Of a stretch of 64,000 nt of DNA, positions 60,370 through 64,000 are shown piece after piece. How positions within the stretch are numbered: position 1 is the stretch's first letter; each line of letters opens with the position of its first letter. The notes beneath the pieces are model-generated. The model made no database searches and had not been told where the DNA came from. It worked only from the letters and a program-made list of their open reading frames with translations. The stretch is from Natronomonas salinimetallica. Lineage in GTDB: Archaea; Halobacteriota; Halobacteria; Halobacteriales; Haloarculaceae. The stretch is from assembly GCF_013839515.1 (NCBI RefSeq), contig NZ_JACDNQ010000008.1, positions 50,584 to 114,583 on the forward strand, read 5' to 3'. A program made the position numbers and the translations under genes.

Positions 60370-61827
60370 TCATCCTTTTATATTACAGACCGGCTCGACG
60401 CGGACGACGGCGTCGCCGATCCCGAGCGCCTCCGAGACGCGGACGACCTCGTCCACGTCCTTATATACCCCCGGCGCTTCCTCGGCGATCGTCGCGCCGC
60501 TTTGCGCTTTGACGTACACCTCGCGGCCCTCCAGTTCCGCCCGGACGTCGCCGCCCCAGAACTCGTCTTTCGCCTGCGTCCGGCTCATCAGCCGCCCAGC
60601 GCCGTGGGCCGTCGAGCCGAAAGAGACCTCCAGTGAGTTCGCGCCGCCGCGGAGGACGTACGAGCCCGCACCCATGCTGCCGGGGATGATGACCGGCTGT
60701 CCGACATCGCGGTAGGCCTCGGGGACCTCCGATCGGCCGGCGGGAAACGCCCGCGTTGCACCCTTCCGGTGGACGTACAGCTCCCGTTTCTCGCCGTCGA
60801 CGGTGTGGGTCTCTTTTTTTGCGATGTTGTGGGCCACGTCGTAGAGCAGTTCCATCTCCAGGGCCTCCCAGGGCTCGCCGAAAACGTCCGAGAAGACGGT
60901 CCGCGTCCGGTGGGTGATGAGCTGTCGGTTGACCCACGCGAAGTTGATCGCCGCACACATCGCGCCGTAGTACTCCTCGGCCAGCCGCGACCCCGCGGGA
61001 GCCGCGGCGAGTTCCCTGTCCGGGAGCGCCTCGACGAACTCCGTGTGCGTCTTTTCGATCCGTCGGAGGTACTCCGTACAGAGCTGGTGGCCGAGCCCCC
61101 GCGAGCCACAGTGGATCAACACGACCACCTGGTCGGCCTCGAGCCCGTAGGCCTCGGCGGTCGCCGCGTCGAACACCTCCGCGACGCGTTGGACCTCCAA
61201 AAAGTGATTTCCGGAGCCGAGCGACCCCATCTGGTTTTGGCCGCGGTCCTTCGCGCGCTGTGGGACGGCGTCGGGATCGGCGTCCGACCGGACCCCGTTG
61301 TCCTCGCAGTGTTCGAGATCGGACTCGACGGCGTAGCCGGCCCCGAGACACCACTCGACGCCGCCTTCGAGCGCGGCTTCGAGGACGCCGTGGTCGCCCT
61401 CGATGACGCCGCCGCCGCCGAGTCCCGACGGTATCGCCTCGAAGAGCGCGTCGACGAGCGCCTCCTCGCGGCCCCGTACGTCGCCGTATTCGAGATTTGT
61501 TTTCAGCATTCTCACACCGCAATTTATATCGTAGCCGACTGCTCCGGGCGATATACAGCCGTCTTCGGCGTCGATACCCGCGACGCCGCCGACCGGGAAC
61601 CCATAGCCTTGGTGGCCGTCGGGCATACAGATCGCGTACTGTTCGATGCCCGGAAGATGCGTCGTGTTCCGCAACTGTTCGAGGGTTCTGTCCTCGACGA
61701 TCTCCTCGAGGAGGCGCTCGCTCGCGAACACCCTCGCCGGAACCCGCATGTCGCCCGCCCTCGGGATCTCCCAGACGTAGTCGCGGACCTTCCGCAGTGT
61801 GACGTCGCCCGCCTCGTACGTAGTCAT
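60370..61827 (-). CDS. rtcB: RNA-splicing ligase RtcB
   Basis: RtcB joins 2',3'-cyclic phosphate and 5'-OH RNA ends with GTP and Mn2+, the ligase for archaeal tRNA splicing. The 485-aa protein has the metal and guanylate motifs PDGHQGYGFPVGG, GYDINCGVRML, GSLGSGNHFLEVQ, IHCGSRGLGHQ, IPGSMGAGSYVL and STAHGAGR. No intein. The start at 61827 follows family length. It should splice the tRNA-Trp precursor encoded 7 kb away. Confidence 0.96.
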   Translation of the reverse strand: MTTYEAGDVTLRKVRDYVWEIPRAGDMRVPARVFASERLLEEIVEDRTLEQLRNTTHLPGIEQYAICMPDGHQGYGFPVGGVAGIDAEDGCISPGAVGYDINCGVRMLKTNLEYGDVRGREEALVDALFEAIPSGLGGGGVIEGDHGVLEAALEGGVEWCLGAGYAVESDLEHCEDNGVRSDADPDAVPQRAKDRGQNQMGSLGSGNHFLEVQRVAEVFDAATAEAYGLEADQVVVLIHCGSRGLGHQLCTEYLRRIEKTHTEFVEALPDRELAAAPAGSRLAEEYYGAMCAAINFAWVNRQLITHRTRTVFSDVFGEPWEALEMELLYDVAHNIAKKETHTVDGEKRELYVHRKGATRAFPAGRSEVPEAYRDVGQPVIIPGSMGAGSYVLRGGANSLEVSFGSTAHGAGRLMSRTQAKDEFWGGDVRAELEGREVYVKAQSGATIAEEAPGVYKDVDEVVRVSEALGIGDAVVRVEPVCNIKG

Positions 61828-62071
61828 ACGGGCCGTTCGTGAGGGGCGGCCCAATAGCTTACGACCGGGGCGGAACGACGAGACGTCCCGGCCCCCCGGT
61901 GCTCGAAATCCGTGACGAACGCTGAGTCCGAACGGGCCTTCATATGGGTGCCCGAACAGTTCCGGGCATGAGAGTGTCGGGAGTACCGCGCCGTCGGGAG
62001 GTTCCGAGTGGTTCATACCGCCGCGGGGTCCTCGGAGAAAGCCGTCCAGTCGGGCCGGTGATCCGGGAGCC
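61828..62071. other. Intergenic region upstream of cheB
   Basis: A 244-bp gap without gene. It contains a TGCCCG-aacagttc-CGGGCA-type inverted repeat at 61949-61968 and the word TCATACCGCCGCGG at about 62014, a weak match to palindromic element ends. No clear TATA box at -27 of the annotated cheB ATG. Confidence 0.4.
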
Positions 62072-63181
62072 ATGACACGGGCGAGGACAGCGGAACGCGG
62101 CGGGAACGCCCGGGTGAGTGCCGTCGTCGTCGACGACTCACAGTTCATGCGAACGGTCATCGTCGACATACTCGAGGAGGCCGGGATCGACGTCCTCGAA
62201 ACCGCCTCGGACGGCGAGACGGGGATCGAAGCGGTCCTCGATGCCGACCCCGACGTCGTCACGATGGATCTGAAGATGCCCGGCGTCGACGGCCTCGAGG
62301 CGGTCGACCGGATCATGGCCGAACGCCCGACTCCCGTGTTGGTGTTGTCGGCCCACGCCGCCGACGGCGCGGAACTGACGTTCGAGGCGATGGAGAAGGG
62401 GGCCGTCGACTTCTTCGAGAAGCCGAGCGGCGAGGTATCGATCGGGCTCAAACAACAACAGGAGGCGTTGGTCTCGACGGTCCGATCGGTCGCGAACGCC
62501 GACGTCTCGGCGACCGAAGCGGCGGCCCAACACGCACGGGGCGGGACGGCAGGCGGGGCTTCGACGGCTGAGACGACGTCTCGGGGTACGGAGGTTCCGG
62601 ACCACCCGACGCTCGTTATCGGCTCCTCGACCGGCGGGCCGACGGTCGTCGAGGGGGTCCTCAGCGAACTCCCGATCGAGGCCGACTTCCGGGTGCTCGT
62701 CGTCCAGCACATGCCGGAGGGGTTCACCGAGCGGTTCGCAAAACGGCTCGACGATGCCAGCGACTACACGGTCCGGGAGGCCGCCGACGGCGACCGGATC
62801 GGCGGTGGCGACGCCCTCGTCGCGAGGGGTGACAGCCACCTCGAAGTATCGGGCTACGGAGGTGGCCGCCTCCGGGTCTCGCTCACCGACGACGACCCGG
62901 TCAACAACGTTCGGCCCGCGGTCGACGTGACCCTCCGAACGGCGGCCGAGCGGATCGACGGCCCGCTCTCGGTCGCCATCCTCACCGGGATGGGTGCCGA
63001 CGGTGCCGACGGCGTTCGGGCGGTGAGCGCGGTCGGCGGGGCCGTGATCGCACAGGACGAGGCGACGTCAGCGGTGTTTGGGATGCCACAACGGGCCATC
63101 GAGACGGGGGCCGTCGATGACGTCTGTCCGCGGGACGAACTCGTCGCCGGGATCGTAGACGCTACCACGGAGCAACAATGA
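62072..63181 (+). CDS. cheB: Chemotaxis protein-glutamate methylesterase/deamidase CheB
   Basis: A 369-aa protein with an N-terminal receiver domain (DDSQFMR; phosphoacceptor D66 in VVTMDLKMPGVDG) and a C-terminal methylesterase: Ser in IGSSTGGPT, His in VVQHMPEGF, Asp in TGMGADGADG. It removes methyl groups from receptors when phosphorylated by CheA. The first 15 residues (TRARTAERGGNARV) are unusual; a GTG at 62114 is an alternative start. It overlaps cheA by 4 bp. Confidence 0.93.
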   Translation: MTRARTAERGGNARVSAVVVDDSQFMRTVIVDILEEAGIDVLETASDGETGIEAVLDADPDVVTMDLKMPGVDGLEAVDRIMAERPTPVLVLSAHAADGAELTFEAMEKGAVDFFEKPSGEVSIGLKQQQEALVSTVRSVANADVSATEAAAQHARGGTAGGASTAETTSRGTEVPDHPTLVIGSSTGGPTVVEGVLSELPIEADFRVLVVQHMPEGFTERFAKRLDDASDYTVREAADGDRIGGGDALVARGDSHLEVSGYGGGRLRVSLTDDDPVNNVRPAVDVTLRTAAERIDGPLSVAILTGMGADGADGVRAVSAVGGAVIAQDEATSAVFGMPQRAIETGAVDDVCPRDELVAGIVDATTEQQ

Positions 63182-64000
63182 ACGACGACCACCTACACGC
63201 ATTCGTCTCCGAGTGTCGCGAGAGCATCACCGATCTCAATAACGCCCTGCTCACGCTCGAGGACGATCCCGGCGACGACGAGGCGATCGAATCGGTGTTC
63301 AGGACCGCCCACACGCTGAAGGGCAACTTCGGCGCGATGGGCTTTTCGAACGCGAGCGAACTCGCCCACGTCCTGGAGGACCTCCTCGACGAGATACGCG
63401 CCGGCGAGATCGACGTCACGCCCGAGATCATGGACGCCGCCTTCGAGGGCGTCGATCGGATCGAGACGATCGTCGACGAGATCGACCGGGAGGGCGACAC
63501 CGGGACGAACCCCGACGAGGCGACGGCTCAACTCCGAGCGGCGATCGAGGGCGGCGAGGGCGCGGACAACAACGGGAATGCCGGCGGAGACGAATCGGGG
63601 GATTCGGCGGACGATGCCGAGCCGGCGGACGATGCCGAGTCGGCGGACGATGCCGAGTCGGCGGACATAGGGGTCGAGTTCGCCCACGCCGACGGACCAC
63701 CCGCGATGAACGGATCGGAGGCGGTCGTTCACGCGCTGGTCGGCGTCGACCCCGACGGCATGCTCGGCGTCGATGCGATGTTGGTCCTCGAACCGCTCGC
63801 CGACGCCTTCGAGGAGTTACGGACGACCCCGGACCGGAACGTGATCGAGGAGGGCGAATACGACGGGACGTTCGACGTGTTCGTCCCCGGCGGAAACGCC
63901 GACGCACTCGCCGGAGCACTCGGCGGGATCGGTGCCGTCGAATCGTTCGACGTCTCGGAGATCGGCGCTTCGAGCGGGACCGACGCTGCCGACGTTGCCG
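63178..64000 (+). CDS. cheA: Chemotaxis histidine kinase CheA (3' end outside window)
   Basis: The first 274 residues of CheA: the HPt domain with phosphorylated His45 (FRTAHTLKGNFGAMGF), then an acidic linker containing an in-frame 18-bp repeat (SADDAE units, 63604-63657), then the start of the P2-type CheY/CheB-binding domain (VVHALVGVDPDGML...). The ATG overlaps the cheB stop (ATGA), so the two are translationally coupled. The kinase and CheW-like domains lie beyond the window. Confidence 0.94.
   Translation, partial: MNDDHLHAFVSECRESITDLNNALLTLEDDPGDDEAIESVFRTAHTLKGNFGAMGFSNASELAHVLEDLLDEIRAGEIDVTPEIMDAAFEGVDRIETIVDEIDREGDTGTNPDEATAQLRAAIEGGEGADNNGNAGGDESGDSADDAEPADDAESADDAESADIGVEFAHADGPPAMNGSEAVVHALVGVDPDGMLGVDAMLVLEPLADAFEELRTTPDRNVIEEGEYDGTFDVFVPGGNADALAGALGGIGAVESFDVSEIGASSGTDAADVA

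Noticed and set aside
62014-62028. Palindromic element end near cheB (TCATACCGCCGCGG)
   Set aside because: Matches only about ten bases, with no second end or inner similarity.

Overview
The window is chromosomal DNA of a haloarchaeon (class Halobacteria). The signs are high GC, acidic proteins, TATA boxes about 27 nt upstream of start codons with almost no Shine-Dalgarno sites (leaderless transcripts), and archaeal or haloarchaeal genes: TFB, MBF1, a three-OB RPA operon, archaellins, pelota, RtcB, phosphomevalonate decarboxylase, DinB and an intron-containing tRNA-Trp. No species can be assigned from sequence alone.

Layout. 0-7.5 kb: end of a TFB gene, zinc-ribbon proteins, tRNA-Leu(GAG), MBF1, panB, a CBS protein, and a RimK-like ligase/protease fusion divergent from an M14-type deacylase. 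7.6-11.2 kb: sdhCDBA. 11.3-15.8 kb: cupin, thiE-thiM, a CysE-type acetyltransferase and small DNA- or zinc-binding proteins. 15.8-26 kb: cation/proton antiporter, mvaD, glutamate dehydrogenase, a CitE-like lyase, purD, a Tat lipoprotein and a YyaL-type protein. 26-30 kb: the RPA operon (rpa1-rpap1-rpe) and a thioredoxin-like protein. 30.3-40.5 kb: a motility and chemotaxis region on the minus strand (arlF, two arlG copies, a DUF7500-like gene, cheY, cheC, cheD; further right, three archaellins) split by a toxin-antitoxin island at about 35.2-38.5 kb. 40.7-51.4 kb: DUF1405, pdxS, dinB, a HerA-like ATPase, tpiA, a PQQ-propeller lipoprotein and a copper-type P-ATPase. 51.7-53.3 kb: an accessory patch of two AT-richer type IV pilins, an integrase remnant and tRNA-Trp. 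53.3-64 kb: ferredoxin, pelA, an MBL hydrolase, a broken NUDIX gene, membrane proteins, larA, rtcB, and cheB-cheA running off the window.

How the genes fit together. Chemotaxis genes occur in two places (cheY-cheC-cheD by the archaellum genes and cheB-cheA at the right edge). arlH/I/J, cheW and cheR are not in the window. RtcB is the ligase expected to join the exons of the tRNA-Trp encoded 7 kb away. The TA island holds a complete HTH/PemK-like pair and a complete AbrB/PIN pair, surrounded by decayed copies of its own parts.

Non-coding structure is the most unusual part. (i) A family of short dispersed palindromic elements has ends reading about TSATACTGCYGG (4738-4820, 15792-15865, 25951-26024, 54081-54193, with probable half copies near 17749 and 59007). 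In four cases the terminal TGA is the stop codon of the adjacent gene. (ii) A roughly 105-bp structured segment with its own TATA box is duplicated beside two orphan VapB-like antitoxins (35228-35333 and 36364-36471) and may encode a small RNA. (iii) At least ten short tandem repeats (18-32 bp units, plus a 6-bp microsatellite) lie between genes or in linker regions.
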